Source of the DNA: Arenimonas maotaiensis
GTDB lineage: Bacteria > Pseudomonadota > Gammaproteobacteria > Xanthomonadales > Xanthomonadaceae
Length of the DNA: 64,000 nt
Assembly: GCF_014638745.1 (NCBI RefSeq)
Contig: NZ_BMFO01000002.1
Span: forward strand, 310,001-374,000
Direction: 5' to 3'
Part shown: positions 1-8,341 of the stretch, one piece after another
Layout: every line of letters starts with the position of its first letter
Numbering within the stretch: the first letter of the stretch is position 1
Notes under the pieces: model-generated
Database searches by the model: none
Seen by the model: only the letters and a program-made list of their open reading frames with translations
Told to the model about the DNA's origin: nothing
Position numbers and translations under genes: made by a program

Positions 1-1
1 C

Positions 2-1201
2 GATTACGCCAACGAAGCCAGCCCGGTCGCGTTCTGGGACCTGTTCGGCAAGAAAGGCCATCCGGTGCGCACCACGGTGTCCGAATTCGGTCCGAACCTG
101 TTCGCGCGCATCCTCGAACTCAACGAGACCCAGGCCGGCGTGCTCGACATCGCGTTCAAGCTGGCCGACGACGAAGGCCTGCTGCTGCTCGATTTGATCG
201 ACCTGCGCGCGGTGCTGACGCATGTGGCGGAGAACAAGGCGGCGGTGTCCGCCCGCTACGGGCTGGTGTCGCCGGCCTCGGTGGCCGCCATCCAGCGCGC
301 GCTGCTGCGCCTGGAGCAGCAGGGCGGTGAGGAATTCTTCGGCGAGCCGGCGCTGGAACTGGCCGATATCCTGCGCCTAGACGCCTCCGGCCGCGGCATG
401 ATCAACCTGCTCAGCGCCGAACAGCTGATCCTGCAGCCGAAGCTGTATTCCAGCTTCCTGCTCTGGCTGTTGTCCGAGCTGTTCGAGACCCTGCCGGAAG
501 TGGGCGATCTCGACAAGCCGAAACTGGTGTTCTTCTTCGACGAGGCGCATCTGCTGTTCGACGACATCGCCCCGGCCCTGCTGCAGCGGGTGGAACAGGT
601 GGTGCGGCTGATCCGTTCGAAGGGCGTCGGCGTGTATTTCTGCTCGCAGAACCCCGACGACATCCCCGACGACGTGCTCGGCCAGCTCGGCAACCGCATC
701 CAGCACGCCCTGCGCGCCTACACCCCGCGCGACCAGAAAGCCGTGCGTACGGCGGCCGAGACTTTCGTGCCGAATCCGGCGCTGGACGTCGCCAAGGTGA
801 TTTCGGAATTGGCGGTCGGCGAGGCGCTGGTGTCCACCCTGCAGGACAAGGGCGTGCCGATGCCGGTCGAGCGCGCGGTGATCTGCCCGCCGCGTTGCCG
901 GATGGGCGCCTTGACCGACGGCGAACGCCAGGCGGTGCTGGCGCAGAGCCTGTTGGGCGTCAAGTACGACCGCGCCGTCGACCGCGAGTCCGCGCACGAA
1001 GTGCTGAACCGCCGAGTCCCGGCCGAACCGGTGTCCGTGCCGGCTGGCTCGGAAAAACCCGGCAAGCAGGAGCCCGGCTTGCTGCAGGACATCCTGTTCG
1101 GCAACGGCCGGCGTCAAGGGATTCTGGAGGCCGAGGCCAAATACCAGGCCCGCAAGTTCGTGCGCGGCCTGCTGGGCACCCTGCTCGGCGGCCGGCGCTG
1201 A
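2..1201 (+). CDS. HerA/YjgR-type ATPase (DUF853), C-terminal part
   Basis: Partial gene: the frame is open from base 2, so the N-terminus with the Walker A loop lies outside the window, and 399 residues remain. The sequence just before and after the VRTTVSEFGPNL stretch matches the YjgR branch of HerA-like helicase/translocase ATPases. A hydrophobic run ending in FFFDEAH (about bases 523-549) is a Walker B motif with its catalytic Asp-Glu pair. The QNPDDIPDDVLGQLGNRIQHALRAY region is typical of the family; the Arg in it may serve as an arginine finger. The exact cellular role of YjgR proteins is not settled. The C-terminal 40 residues are basic and low in complexity. A 120-base gap separates it from dgkA, which probably has its own promoter. 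Confidence 0.85.
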   Translation, partial: DYANEASPVAFWDLFGKKGHPVRTTVSEFGPNLFARILELNETQAGVLDIAFKLADDEGLLLLDLIDLRAVLTHVAENKAAVSARYGLVSPASVAAIQRALLRLEQQGGEEFFGEPALELADILRLDASGRGMINLLSAEQLILQPKLYSSFLLWLLSELFETLPEVGDLDKPKLVFFFDEAHLLFDDIAPALLQRVEQVVRLIRSKGVGVYFCSQNPDDIPDDVLGQLGNRIQHALRAYTPRDQKAVRTAAETFVPNPALDVAKVISELAVGEALVSTLQDKGVPMPVERAVICPPRCRMGALTDGERQAVLAQSLLGVKYDRAVDRESAHEVLNRRVPAEPVSVPAGSEKPGKQEPGLLQDILFGNGRRQGILEAEAKYQARKFVRGLLGTLLGGRR

Positions 1202-1321
1202 GCCCGTCCGCCCTGCCGACAGGCGCTTTGTGGCAAAATAGGCCTCGATTCCGCCACCCCACAGCCCCGCCGATGAGCGTTCCGCGCCGCGTCGGCTCCA
1301 GCGCCCGGAGCCGGCAAGTCC

Positions 1322-1714
1322 ATGGCCGATAGCGAAAACAGCCACGCCCCGCGCACGCCGTTCCGCGCCTGGCAGGCCTTCGTGTGGTCGCTGAAGGGCC
1401 TGCGCGCCACCTGGCGCGTCGAGTCCTCGTTCCGGCTGGAGGTGTATCTTTGCCTGGTACTGGTGCCGCTCGGCCTGTATCTGGGACCGTCGCCGGCGGA
1501 GAAGTTCCTGCTGGTGTCGGTACTGCTGCTGATTCTGTTGGTGGAAGTGCTGAACTCGGCGCTCGAGGCGGTGGTCGACCGCTGGGGCCCCGAGCACCAT
1601 GAACTGGCCGGCCGCGCCAAGGACATGGGCTCCGCCGCCGTTTTCCTGGCCGACGTCAACGCCGCCGTGTGCTGGCTGTTGATCCTGTGGCCGCTGATCA
1701 ACAAGGATTCCTGA
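1322..1714 (+). CDS. dgkA: Diacylglycerol kinase
   Basis: 130 residues, the usual size for bacterial DgkA. This small trimeric inner-membrane enzyme phosphorylates diacylglycerol to phosphatidate with ATP, recycling lipid released during membrane-derived glucan synthesis. Three transmembrane segments are visible at about residues 40-54, 62-76 and 108-126. The signature EVLNSALEAVVDR lies at residues 75-87 and holds the conserved Asn and Glu of the active site. RAKDMGSAAV follows at 98-107. The N-terminus (about 12 residues) is longer than in E. coli. Its stop overlaps the start of the TerC gene by one base (TGATG), suggesting coupled translation. Confidence 0.93.
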   Translation: MADSENSHAPRTPFRAWQAFVWSLKGLRATWRVESSFRLEVYLCLVLVPLGLYLGPSPAEKFLLVSVLLLILLVEVLNSALEAVVDRWGPEHHELAGRAKDMGSAAVFLADVNAAVCWLLILWPLINKDS

Positions 1715-2430
1715 TGGATTGGATTTTCAACGGCGAGATCTGGGTCGCCCTGTTCACCCTCGCCACGCTCGAGATCGTGCTCGGCATCGACAACCTGGTG
1801 TTCATCTCGATCGCGGTCAGCAAACTGCCGCCCGAGCGCCGCCCGGCCGCGCGCAAGTTCGGCCTGATGCTGGCCTGCGTCTCGCGCATTATGCTGCTGG
1901 TGTCGCTGGCGTTCCTGGCGCGCATGCAGACCGAGCTGTTCTCGCTGTTCGGACAGAACTTCTCGGTGCGCGACCTGGTGCTGATCGGCGGCGGCCTGTT
2001 CCTGCTGGTCAAGGGCACGCTCGAGATCCATGACGCGGTCGAGGGCCGCGGCGACGAGGAGGACATCAACACCAAGCCGTCGGCGGTGTTCGGTCTGGTC
2101 ATCGCCCAGATCGCGGTGATCGACATCGTATTCTCGCTCGACTCGGTGATCACCGCGGTCGGCATGGTCGACAACGTGCCGGTGATGGTCGCCGCCATCA
2201 TCATCGCGGTCGGCGTGATGGTGTTCGCCTCCAATCCGATCGGCGACTTCATCGACCGCCATCCGACCGTGAAGACGCTGGCGCTGGCCTTCATCATCCT
2301 GGTCGGTGTGGCCCTGATCGCCGACGGATTCGAGATCCACATCGAGCGCAAGCTGCTGTATTTCGCCATGGCGTTCTCGGCCACGGTGGAGATGCTGAAC
2401 ATCCGTTCGCGCCGCAACGCCAAGAAATGA
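1714..2430 (+). CDS. TerC family integral membrane protein
   Basis: 238 residues with about seven hydrophobic segments. Two family signatures are present: LEIVLGIDNLVFISI near the N-terminus and DIVFSLDSVITAVGM in the middle, each placing an acidic residue inside a membrane helix. TerC/Alx proteins are implicated in metal export, manganese in particular, and historically in tellurite resistance; the substrate here is unknown. I start it at the ATG overlapping the dgkA stop; an in-frame extension upstream would only repeat dgkA sequence. The two genes probably form one transcript. Confidence 0.88.
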   Translation: MDWIFNGEIWVALFTLATLEIVLGIDNLVFISIAVSKLPPERRPAARKFGLMLACVSRIMLLVSLAFLARMQTELFSLFGQNFSVRDLVLIGGGLFLLVKGTLEIHDAVEGRGDEEDINTKPSAVFGLVIAQIAVIDIVFSLDSVITAVGMVDNVPVMVAAIIIAVGVMVFASNPIGDFIDRHPTVKTLALAFIILVGVALIADGFEIHIERKLLYFAMAFSATVEMLNIRSRRNAKK

Positions 2431-2473
2431 TTTTGCGGTAGCATAGGCGCATCCCAAGCCCGTGAGGTGTGCC

Positions 2474-3082
2474 ATGCGTATCCGTTCCTTCGCCCTCGTG
2501 CTGCTGGCCGGTCTGCTGTCCGGCTGCGGCTACAACACCATCCAGCAGCAGGACGAGGACGTCAAGGCCCAGTGGTCCGAGGTGCTGAACCAATACCAGC
2601 GCCGCGCCGACCTGGTGCCGAACCTGGTCGCGACCGTGAAAGGCTTCGCCGCCCAGGAGGAGCGCGTGCTGACCGAAGTCACCGATGCCCGCTCGCGCGT
2701 CGGCCAGATGAACATCAACGCCGAACAGGCCGCCGATCCGGACACGCTGAAGAAGTTCCAGGCCGCGCAGGGCGAGCTCTCGGGCGCGTTGTCGCGCCTG
2801 CTGGTGGTGTCGGAAAATTATCCGGAGCTGAAGTCGAACGAGAACTTCCGCGACCTGCAGGTGCAGCTGGAAGGCACCGAGAACCGGGTGACCGTGGCGC
2901 GCAACCGCTACATCCAGTCGGTGCAGGCCTACAACACCCACATCCGCAAGTTCCCGGTCAACCTCACCGCCATGCTGTTCGGCTACGAGACCAAGGCCAA
3001 CTTCTCGGTCGAGAACGAAGCGGCCATCTCGAAAGCGCCGACGGTGGAGTTCGCCCCGGCCGAGAAACCCGCCGGTAACTGA
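2474..3082 (+). CDS. lemA: LemA family lipoprotein
   Basis: 202 residues. The N-terminus has a basic start, a hydrophobic stretch and a lipobox ending LLSGC (Cys18), so it is likely a lipid-anchored periplasmic protein. The body matches LemA: QWSEVLNQYQRRADLVPNL and NRVTVARNRYIQSVQAYN, mostly alpha-helical. The ATG at 2474 follows a GTGAGGTG ribosome site; an in-frame GTG at 2462 lies inside that site and is less likely. The gene overlaps the TPM gene behind it by one base. LemA next to TPM-domain proteins is a recurrent module of unknown exact role, thought to act at the envelope. Confidence 0.88.
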   Translation: MRIRSFALVLLAGLLSGCGYNTIQQQDEDVKAQWSEVLNQYQRRADLVPNLVATVKGFAAQEERVLTEVTDARSRVGQMNINAEQAADPDTLKKFQAAQGELSGALSRLLVVSENYPELKSNENFRDLQVQLEGTENRVTVARNRYIQSVQAYNTHIRKFPVNLTAMLFGYETKANFSVENEAAISKAPTVEFAPAEKPAGN

Positions 3083-3951
3083 TGCGCCTGTTGCGCGCGC
3101 TGGCGTTGGCGGTGCTGCTGCTTCCCGCGGCCATGCCAACGCGGGCGCAGACGGCCGCCGCGCCGGTGTTGGCGCGGCACGTCACCGACACCACCGGCAC
3201 GCTCAGCGCCGAGCAGATCGCCGCGCTGGAGGCGCCCCTGGCCGAGCTGGAAAAGCGCAAAGGCAGCCAGCTGGCGGTGTACATGACCGGCTCGCTGGAC
3301 GGCGCTTCGATCGAACAGGCCGCGCTGGCCGTGGCCGAACGCAACGCGCTCGGCCGGGCCAAGGCCGACGACGGCGTGCTGCTGTTCATCGCCAAGGACG
3401 ACCGCAAGGTCCGCATCGAAGTCGGCTACGGCCTGGAAGGCGCGATTCCCGACGCCAAGGCCGGCCGCATCATCCGCGAATACCTCACGCCGCATTTCCG
3501 CGAAGGCGATTACTTCGGCGGCATCCAATCCGCCACCGGCGCCTTGGCCGGGTTGATCGACGGCGAAGACCTGCCGCCGCCTCTGGTCGAAGAACGGCAG
3601 AGCCGGCAGATGCCCGGCGGGCTGTTCGCGGTCTTCCTCGGATTCTTCATTGGCTTGGTCGCGGCCGGCACCCGCCTCAAGCCGGTGTTCCTGCGCCGCA
3701 GCGGCGCTGGCCTGGTTGCCGGCGGTCTCGGCTTCCTGCTGCTCAGTACGCTCGGTTCCGGCCTGTTGGCGGCCTTCGTTGCGTTCTTGGTGGCCAGTTC
3801 CGGGCCGGCGCGTTTCAGCTCCGGCCGCGGCAGCTGGGGTTCGTTCCCGGGCGGTGGTTCCGGCTGGGGCGGGGGTGGCGGTTTCGGTGGCGGCGGCTGG
3901 GGCGGCGGTGGCGGCGGTTTCGGCGGCGGCGGCGCATCGGGAGGGTGGTGA
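3082..3951 (+). CDS. TPM-domain membrane protein with Gly-rich tail (YgcG-like)
   Basis: 289 residues. Signal peptide at 1-23, then a TPM (TLP18.3/Psb32/MOLO-1) domain at about 30-155 containing RKVRIEVGYGLEGAIPDAKAG. Two hydrophobic segments follow at about 178-195 and 205-240, and the last 40 residues are almost pure Gly with Ser, Trp and Phe. This is the usual layout of YgcG-type proteins, where the TPM domain faces the periplasm. Some TPM domains have phosphatase activity; others act in protein-complex assembly. It overlaps lemA upstream and the second TPM gene downstream by one base each, so the three are probably translated together. Confidence 0.85.
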   Translation: MRLLRALALAVLLLPAAMPTRAQTAAAPVLARHVTDTTGTLSAEQIAALEAPLAELEKRKGSQLAVYMTGSLDGASIEQAALAVAERNALGRAKADDGVLLFIAKDDRKVRIEVGYGLEGAIPDAKAGRIIREYLTPHFREGDYFGGIQSATGALAGLIDGEDLPPPLVEERQSRQMPGGLFAVFLGFFIGLVAAGTRLKPVFLRRSGAGLVAGGLGFLLLSTLGSGLLAAFVAFLVASSGPARFSSGRGSWGSFPGGGSGWGGGGGFGGGGWGGGGGGFGGGGASGGW

Positions 3952-4445
3952 TGTTGCGACGGCTCTGGCTCAATCTCTGCACCGGCTGGTTCCGCCTGCC
4001 GCGTTGGTTCCCGAAAGCGCGCATGCGCGCCATCCGCGACGCCATCGCCGAAGGCGAGCGCCGCCATGCCGGCGAGCTCTGTTTCGCGGTCGAGGCGCGG
4101 TATTCGCCCTTGGCGCTGTGGGCCGGGCTGACTCCGCGCGGTCGCGCCGAGCAGCTGTTCTCGGCCTTGCGTGTCTGGGATACCGCCGATAACAGCGGCG
4201 TATTGCTGTATCTGCAATTGGCCGAACGGCGGGTCGAGATCGTGGCCGACCGCGGCATCGCCGCGCGCGTGCCGGCCGCCGAATGGCAGGCGTTGACCGC
4301 GGCCTTCGCCGAGGACATGCGCTGCGGCGAGCCCAGCCAGGCGGTGCTGGCCTGCCTGGGCCGCATCAACGCGCTGCTGGCCCTGCATTTCCCGGCGTCG
4401 GCGGATAACCCGCGCGAGTTGCCGGACGAGCCGGTGGTGCTTTAA
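3951..4445 (+). CDS. Second TPM-domain protein
   Basis: 164 residues from the ATG that overlaps the stop of the preceding TPM gene; a GTG two codons upstream (3945) is also possible. It has no clear signal peptide or membrane helix, though the start ([19 protein letters not shown]) is basic, aromatic and probably amphipathic, which could bind the membrane. The centre, with [27 protein letters not shown], aligns in pattern with the TPM domain of its neighbour. Paired TPM genes behind lemA are seen in other gammaproteobacteria. Function unknown; I infer a role with the LemA/YgcG pair at the inner face of the membrane. Confidence 0.82.
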   Translation: MLRRLWLNLCTGWFRLPRWFPKARMRAIRDAIAEGERRHAGELCFAVEARYSPLALWAGLTPRGRAEQLFSALRVWDTADNSGVLLYLQLAERRVEIVADRGIAARVPAAEWQALTAAFAEDMRCGEPSQAVLACLGRINALLALHFPASADNPRELPDEPVVL

Positions 4446-4489
4446 AGGGGCTTCGGGCACAATACAGGCTGTAGCCAACGGACCGCCGC

Positions 4490-5350
4490 ATGATCTTCCT
4501 GCACGACATCGACCCCGTCGCCATCGCGTTGCCGTTCTGGCCGCACGGCATCCACTGGTACGGCCTGATGTACTTGTTGGGCTTCGCCGCCGCCTGGCTG
4601 CTCGGCCGTCAGCGCATCCGCGCCGGCCGCTTGGGCGACGTCACCGAAGAGCGCTTCTCCGACCTGCTGTTCAACAGCATGCTCGGCGTGGTCATCGGCG
4701 GCCGCGTCGGCTACGTGCTGTTCTACGCCTGGCCGGAATTCACCGCCGATCCGCTGTTCCTGCTGCGCATCAACGAAGGCGGCATGAGCTTCCACGGTGG
4801 TCTGCTCGGCGTGATGGCGGCGGTCGCGCTGTGGTCGCGGCAGAACCGTCGGCACGTATTCGACACCCTCGATTTCATGGCGCCGCTGGTGCCGCCGGGC
4901 CTGCTGTTCGGCCGCCTCGGCAACTACATCGGCGGCGAGCTGTGGGGCCGCTATACCGGCAAGGACTGGGGCGTGGTGTTCCCGCGCGCCGAACCCGACC
5001 TGATCGGGCAGAGCGCCGCGCAGCTGCGCGTGCTGCACGAGTCCGGTCTGCTCGACCGCTACGCGCGCTATCCCTCGCAGCTGGCACAGGCGGCGCTGGA
5101 AGGCTTGGCCCTGTTCCTGATCCTGTACCTGTATTCGCGCACGCCGCGCCGGCGCTATGCGGTGTCCGGGCTGTTCGCGCTGTTCTATGGCATTTTCCGT
5201 TTCGCGGTCGAGTTCATCCGCCAGCCGGACGCCGACATCGGTTTCATCGCCTGGGGCTGGCTGACCATGGGCCAGCTGCTGAGCCTGCCGGTGATCGCGC
5301 TCGGCCTGTTCCTGTTGGCGTTGTCGCGCCGTCAAAAGGCGTCGGCATGA
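4490..5350 (+). CDS. lgt: Prolipoprotein diacylglyceryl transferase
   Basis: 286 residues, a multi-spanning inner-membrane enzyme. It moves diacylglycerol from phosphatidylglycerol onto the lipobox cysteine of prelipoproteins, the first step of lipoprotein maturation. Family marks are HGG at residues 102-104 and [14 protein letters not shown] at 141-154, the Lgt signature. Around seven hydrophobic segments are visible. An insertion after [18 protein letters not shown] (about 155-185) is common in this family. Likely clients in this window are LemA, LolB and the TlpA-like protein, all with lipoboxes. It overlaps thyA by four bases (ATGA), as in many gammaproteobacteria. Confidence 0.96.
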   Translation: MIFLHDIDPVAIALPFWPHGIHWYGLMYLLGFAAAWLLGRQRIRAGRLGDVTEERFSDLLFNSMLGVVIGGRVGYVLFYAWPEFTADPLFLLRINEGGMSFHGGLLGVMAAVALWSRQNRRHVFDTLDFMAPLVPPGLLFGRLGNYIGGELWGRYTGKDWGVVFPRAEPDLIGQSAAQLRVLHESGLLDRYARYPSQLAQAALEGLALFLILYLYSRTPRRRYAVSGLFALFYGIFRFAVEFIRQPDADIGFIAWGWLTMGQLLSLPVIALGLFLLALSRRQKASA

Positions 5351-6162
5351 AGGCCTACCTGGATTTCCTGCGGCACGTGATGGCACACGGCCAGGATAAG
5401 AGCGACCGCACCGGCACCGGCACGCGCTCGGTGTTCGGTTATCAGATGCGCTTCGATCTGTCCGAAGGCTTCCCGCTGGTGACCACCAAGAAGCTGCACC
5501 TGCGTTCGATCATCCACGAGCTGCTGTGGTTCCTGAAAGGCGACACCAACATCGCCTACCTGAAGGACAACAAAGTCAGCATCTGGGACGAATGGGCGGA
5601 CGCCGACGGCAACCTCGGCCCGGTGTACGGCAAGCAGTGGCGCTGTTGGGAAGGCAAAGACGGCCGCACGGTCGACCAGATCTCTTGGGTGGTGGATGAA
5701 ATCAAACGCAATCCCGATTCGCGGCGGCTGATCGTCAGCGCCTGGAACGTGGGCGAGCTGCCGGAGATGGCGCTGATGCCCTGCCATACGCTGTTCCAGT
5801 TCTACGTGGCACCGGCCAAAACGCCCGGCGGCCGCGCCCGGCTGAGCTGTCAGCTGTACCAACGTTCGGCCGACATCTTCCTCGGCGTGCCGTTCAACAT
5901 CGCCAGCTACGCGCTGCTGACCCACATGGTGGCGCAGGTCTGCGATCTGGACGTGGGCGACTTCGTGCACAGCTTCGGCGACGCGCACATCTACTCCAAC
6001 CACTTCGAACAGGTGCGCGAGCAGCTGGGCCGTACGCCCGGCGCGTTGCCGCAGCTCAAGCTCAATCCGGCGGTGCGCGACCTGTTCGCGTTCTGTTTCG
6101 AGGACATCGAAATCCTGGGCTACGAACCGCAGCCGGCCATCAAGGCGCCGGTGGCTGTGTGA
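5347..6162 (+). CDS. thyA: Thymidylate synthase
   Basis: 271 residues. It converts dUMP to dTMP using methylenetetrahydrofolate, making dihydrofolate that the next gene product reduces. The catalytic cysteine sits in [12 protein letters not shown] as Cys146, the same number as in E. coli. The folate- and dUMP-binding segments [25 protein letters not shown], and [19 protein letters not shown] are intact. The ATG at 5347 overlaps the lgt stop; the frame is open further upstream but only within lgt. A short insert (about residues 100-107 and 155-160) explains the slightly greater length than E. coli ThyA. It overlaps folA by four bases (GTGA). Confidence 0.97.
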   Translation: MKAYLDFLRHVMAHGQDKSDRTGTGTRSVFGYQMRFDLSEGFPLVTTKKLHLRSIIHELLWFLKGDTNIAYLKDNKVSIWDEWADADGNLGPVYGKQWRCWEGKDGRTVDQISWVVDEIKRNPDSRRLIVSAWNVGELPEMALMPCHTLFQFYVAPAKTPGGRARLSCQLYQRSADIFLGVPFNIASYALLTHMVAQVCDLDVGDFVHSFGDAHIYSNHFEQVREQLGRTPGALPQLKLNPAVRDLFAFCFEDIEILGYEPQPAIKAPVAV

Positions 6163-6650
6163 GCCTGACGCTGATCGCCGCGCTCGACCGGCGGCATGCG
6201 ATCGGGTTCGGCAACCGCCTGCCCTGGCATCTGCCCGACGACCTGAAGCGCTTCAAGGCGCTGACCCGCGGCAAGACCGTGCTGATGGGTCGCAAGACCG
6301 CCGACTCGCTCGGCCGCGCCTTGCCCGATCGCCGCAATCTGGTATTGACCCGCGGCGGTGCGGTGCCGTTCGCCGGCATGCAGGCGGTCGCCTCTTGGGA
6401 TGAGGCGATGGCGTTGGCCGGCGCGGAGGAACTGATGGTGATCGGCGGCGGCGAGATCTACGCGTTGGCGCTGCCGCTGGCCGATGCCATGCATCTGACG
6501 CATGTGGATACCGAACTGGCGCAGGCCGATGCCTGGTTTCCGGCCTTCGATGCCGGCCGGTGGCGGGAAACCGCCTGTCAGCCGCACCCGGCCGACGAAC
6601 GGCACCCGTTCGCGTTCCGTTTCAGCGATTACCGCCGCGTCAGTCCTTGA
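6159..6650 (+). CDS. folA: Dihydrofolate reductase
   Basis: 163 residues from a GTG start that overlaps the thyA stop. It reduces dihydrofolate to tetrahydrofolate with NADPH and so regenerates the cofactor oxidised by ThyA. Visible motifs are [28 protein letters not shown] (the substrate-binding acidic residue lies in LPDD), [13 protein letters not shown] for NADPH, and the [13 protein letters not shown] nucleotide-binding turn. The thyA-folA pair acts as a metabolic unit. The 3' end overlaps the convergent apaH gene by 11 bases. Confidence 0.96.
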   Translation: MSLTLIAALDRRHAIGFGNRLPWHLPDDLKRFKALTRGKTVLMGRKTADSLGRALPDRRNLVLTRGGAVPFAGMQAVASWDEAMALAGAEELMVIGGGEIYALALPLADAMHLTHVDTELAQADAWFPAFDAGRWRETACQPHPADERHPFAFRFSDYRRVSP

Positions 6651-7479
6651 CCCGCGCGCCGGCGCCGCTGCGTCCGGGCACGGCGTGCACGCGCGGTTCC
6701 GGTCCCAGCTCCAGCGCGGTCAGCGTGCCGCCCCAGATCGCGCCGGTGTCGATGGCGTACACGCCCAAGCCCATGAACAGGCCGAGCGTCGACCAGTGGC
6801 CGCAGACGATCGGCAGTTCTCGCGGCGCGTGGCCGGGCACCGAGAACCACGGATAGAAGCCCGGTTGCTGGGTGCCGGGCCTGCCCTTTTCCTCGAAGCC
6901 GATGCGGCCGTTCGGGGTGCAGTAGCGCATGCGGGTGAAGATGTTGACGATGGCGCGGAAACGGTCGGTGCCGCCGAGCTTGGGCGACCAGCCCGGCTGG
7001 TTGCCGTACATCGCCTTCAGGTAGCGGCCGGCCTGCTCGCCCTGCAGGATGCGCTCGACCTCGGCGGCGCGCGCCTGCGCCATCTTCAGCGTCCATTTCG
7101 GCGACAGTCCGGCGTGCACCATGGCGAAGCCCAGCGACGGGTCGACATGCAGCAGCTTCTGGTGCTTGAGCCAGCCGATCAGCTCGTCGCGCTCGGGCGC
7201 GAACAGCACGCGGTGCAGGTCGGGGTTGACCTTGTGCTGGTCGGCCTCGCTGCGGTGCGCGATGGCCAGCAGCGACATGTCGTGGTTGCCGAGCACCACG
7301 GTGCTGCGCTCGCGCAGGGAATGCACCAGCTTCAGGGTCTCCAGCGACTGCCCGCCGCGGTTGACCAGATCGCCGCAGAACCACAGATGGTCCCGGGACG
7401 GATCGAAGCGGATATGTTCGAGCAGGCGCGCGAGCACGTCATAGCAACCCTGCAGGTCGCCGATGGCATACGTCGTCAT
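6640..7479 (-). CDS. apaH: Symmetrical diadenosine tetraphosphatase
   Basis: 279 residues. It hydrolyses Ap4A to two ADP and also removes Np4 caps from RNA. The metallophosphatase motifs are intact: GDLQG at residues 7-11, GDLVNRG at 36-42, GNHD at 64-67, and later His residues in HAGL and CGHWS. It is the last gene of the lptD-surA-pdxA-rsmA direction but is separated from rsmA by 70 bases containing a perfect TATAAT, so it may be expressed partly on its own. In most relatives apaG lies between rsmA and apaH; here it does not. Confidence 0.95.
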   Translation of the reverse strand: MTTYAIGDLQGCYDVLARLLEHIRFDPSRDHLWFCGDLVNRGGQSLETLKLVHSLRERSTVVLGNHDMSLLAIAHRSEADQHKVNPDLHRVLFAPERDELIGWLKHQKLLHVDPSLGFAMVHAGLSPKWTLKMAQARAAEVERILQGEQAGRYLKAMYGNQPGWSPKLGGTDRFRAIVNIFTRMRYCTPNGRIGFEEKGRPGTQQPGFYPWFSVPGHAPRELPIVCGHWSTLGLFMGLGVYAIDTGAIWGGTLTALELGPEPRVHAVPGRSGAGARVKD

Positions 7480-7508
7480 GGGGGTGTTCCGAAATTTCAG
7501 TCCCGGCC

Positions 7509-7514
7509 ATTATA
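7509..7514 (-). promoter_or_regulatory. Candidate -10 box (TATAAT) for apaH
   Basis: Read on the minus strand, the rsmA-apaH gap holds a perfect TATAAT about 30 bases before the apaH ATG. I see no good -35 hexamer 16-18 bases upstream (the position reads GAGCCC), so strength is uncertain. It suggests that apaH can be transcribed apart from the upstream operon. Confidence 0.45.
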
Positions 7515-7549
7515 GCGCGCCGTCCTCCGGCGGGCTCGGGTCGGAGCGT

Positions 7550-8341
7550 TCAGCCGCCGGCGGCCAGATGGTTGGCCAGGCGGATGAAATCCGCCACCGG
7601 CAGCTGTTCGGCGCGGATTTCCGGCTTGATGCCGACCGCCTGCAGCTGTTCGGTCGTGCATTGTTTGCTCAGCGCGTTGCGCAGGGTCTTCCGACGCTGG
7701 GCGAAGGCGTCGCGCACTACCGCCTCGAACAGGGCGTGGTCGCGGATGCCGATGCCGGCCGGATCGCGCGGCACCAGGCGCACCACGGCCGAATCCACCT
7801 TCGGCGGCGGATTGAAGCTCTGCGGCGGCACGTCGAACAGCGGCGTCACCGCGCATACCGCCTGCAGCATCACGCTGAGACGGCCGTAGACCTTGCTGCC
7901 CGGGGCGGCGGCCATGCGGTCGACCACTTCCTTCTGCAGCATGAAATGCATGTCGCGCACATGCAGGCAGTGTTCGAGCACATGGAACAGGATCGGCGTG
8001 GAGATGTTGTAGGGCAGGTTGCCGACCAGGCGGATGCGGCCTTCGCCGGCCAACTTGTCGAAATCGACCTGCAATACGTCCTTGTGCACGATGGTGAGCT
8101 CGCCGACGCCGTGCGCGGCTTCGCTCAGCGGGGTGATCAGGTCGCGGTCGAATTCGATCACGGTCAGCTTGCCGTGCTTCTTCAGCAACGGGAAGGTGAT
8201 GGCGCCTTGGCCCGGGCCGATCTCCACCAGGTTGTCGCCCGGACGCGGATCGACCGCGTGCACGATGTGCTCGATGATGCCGCGGTCGGTCAGGAAGTGC
8301 TGGCCGAGGTTCTTCTTCGGCGGCGCCTTGAAATGGCTCAT
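7550..8341 (-). CDS. rsmA: 16S rRNA (A1518/A1519) dimethyltransferase
   Basis: 263 residues (KsgA). It dimethylates two adjacent adenines in the helix 45 loop of 16S rRNA late in 30S assembly. The SAM-binding motif EIGPGQG is at residues 40-46 and the catalytic NLPY at 108-111. The opening NLGQHFLTDRGII is characteristic. I use the ATG at 8341, which overlaps the pdxA stop by four bases (ATGA); an in-frame GTG upstream would add only residues from within pdxA. The pdxA-rsmA order is the standard gammaproteobacterial one. Confidence 0.96.
   Translation of the reverse strand: MSHFKAPPKKNLGQHFLTDRGIIEHIVHAVDPRPGDNLVEIGPGQGAITFPLLKKHGKLTVIEFDRDLITPLSEAAHGVGELTIVHKDVLQVDFDKLAGEGRIRLVGNLPYNISTPILFHVLEHCLHVRDMHFMLQKEVVDRMAAAPGSKVYGRLSVMLQAVCAVTPLFDVPPQSFNPPPKVDSAVVRLVPRDPAGIGIRDHALFEAVVRDAFAQRRKTLRNALSKQCTTEQLQAVGIKPEIRAEQLPVADFIRLANHLAAGG

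Noticed and set aside
1273-1332. Small upstream frame of 19 codons before dgkA
   Set aside because: No ribosome site and no features of a leader peptide; such short frames are expected by chance in this composition.
3845-3951. Gly-codon-rich tract at the end of the first TPM gene, as a possible tandem repeat or frameshift
   Set aside because: Gly-rich tails are normal in this protein family and the frame is intact up to the coupled start of the next gene.
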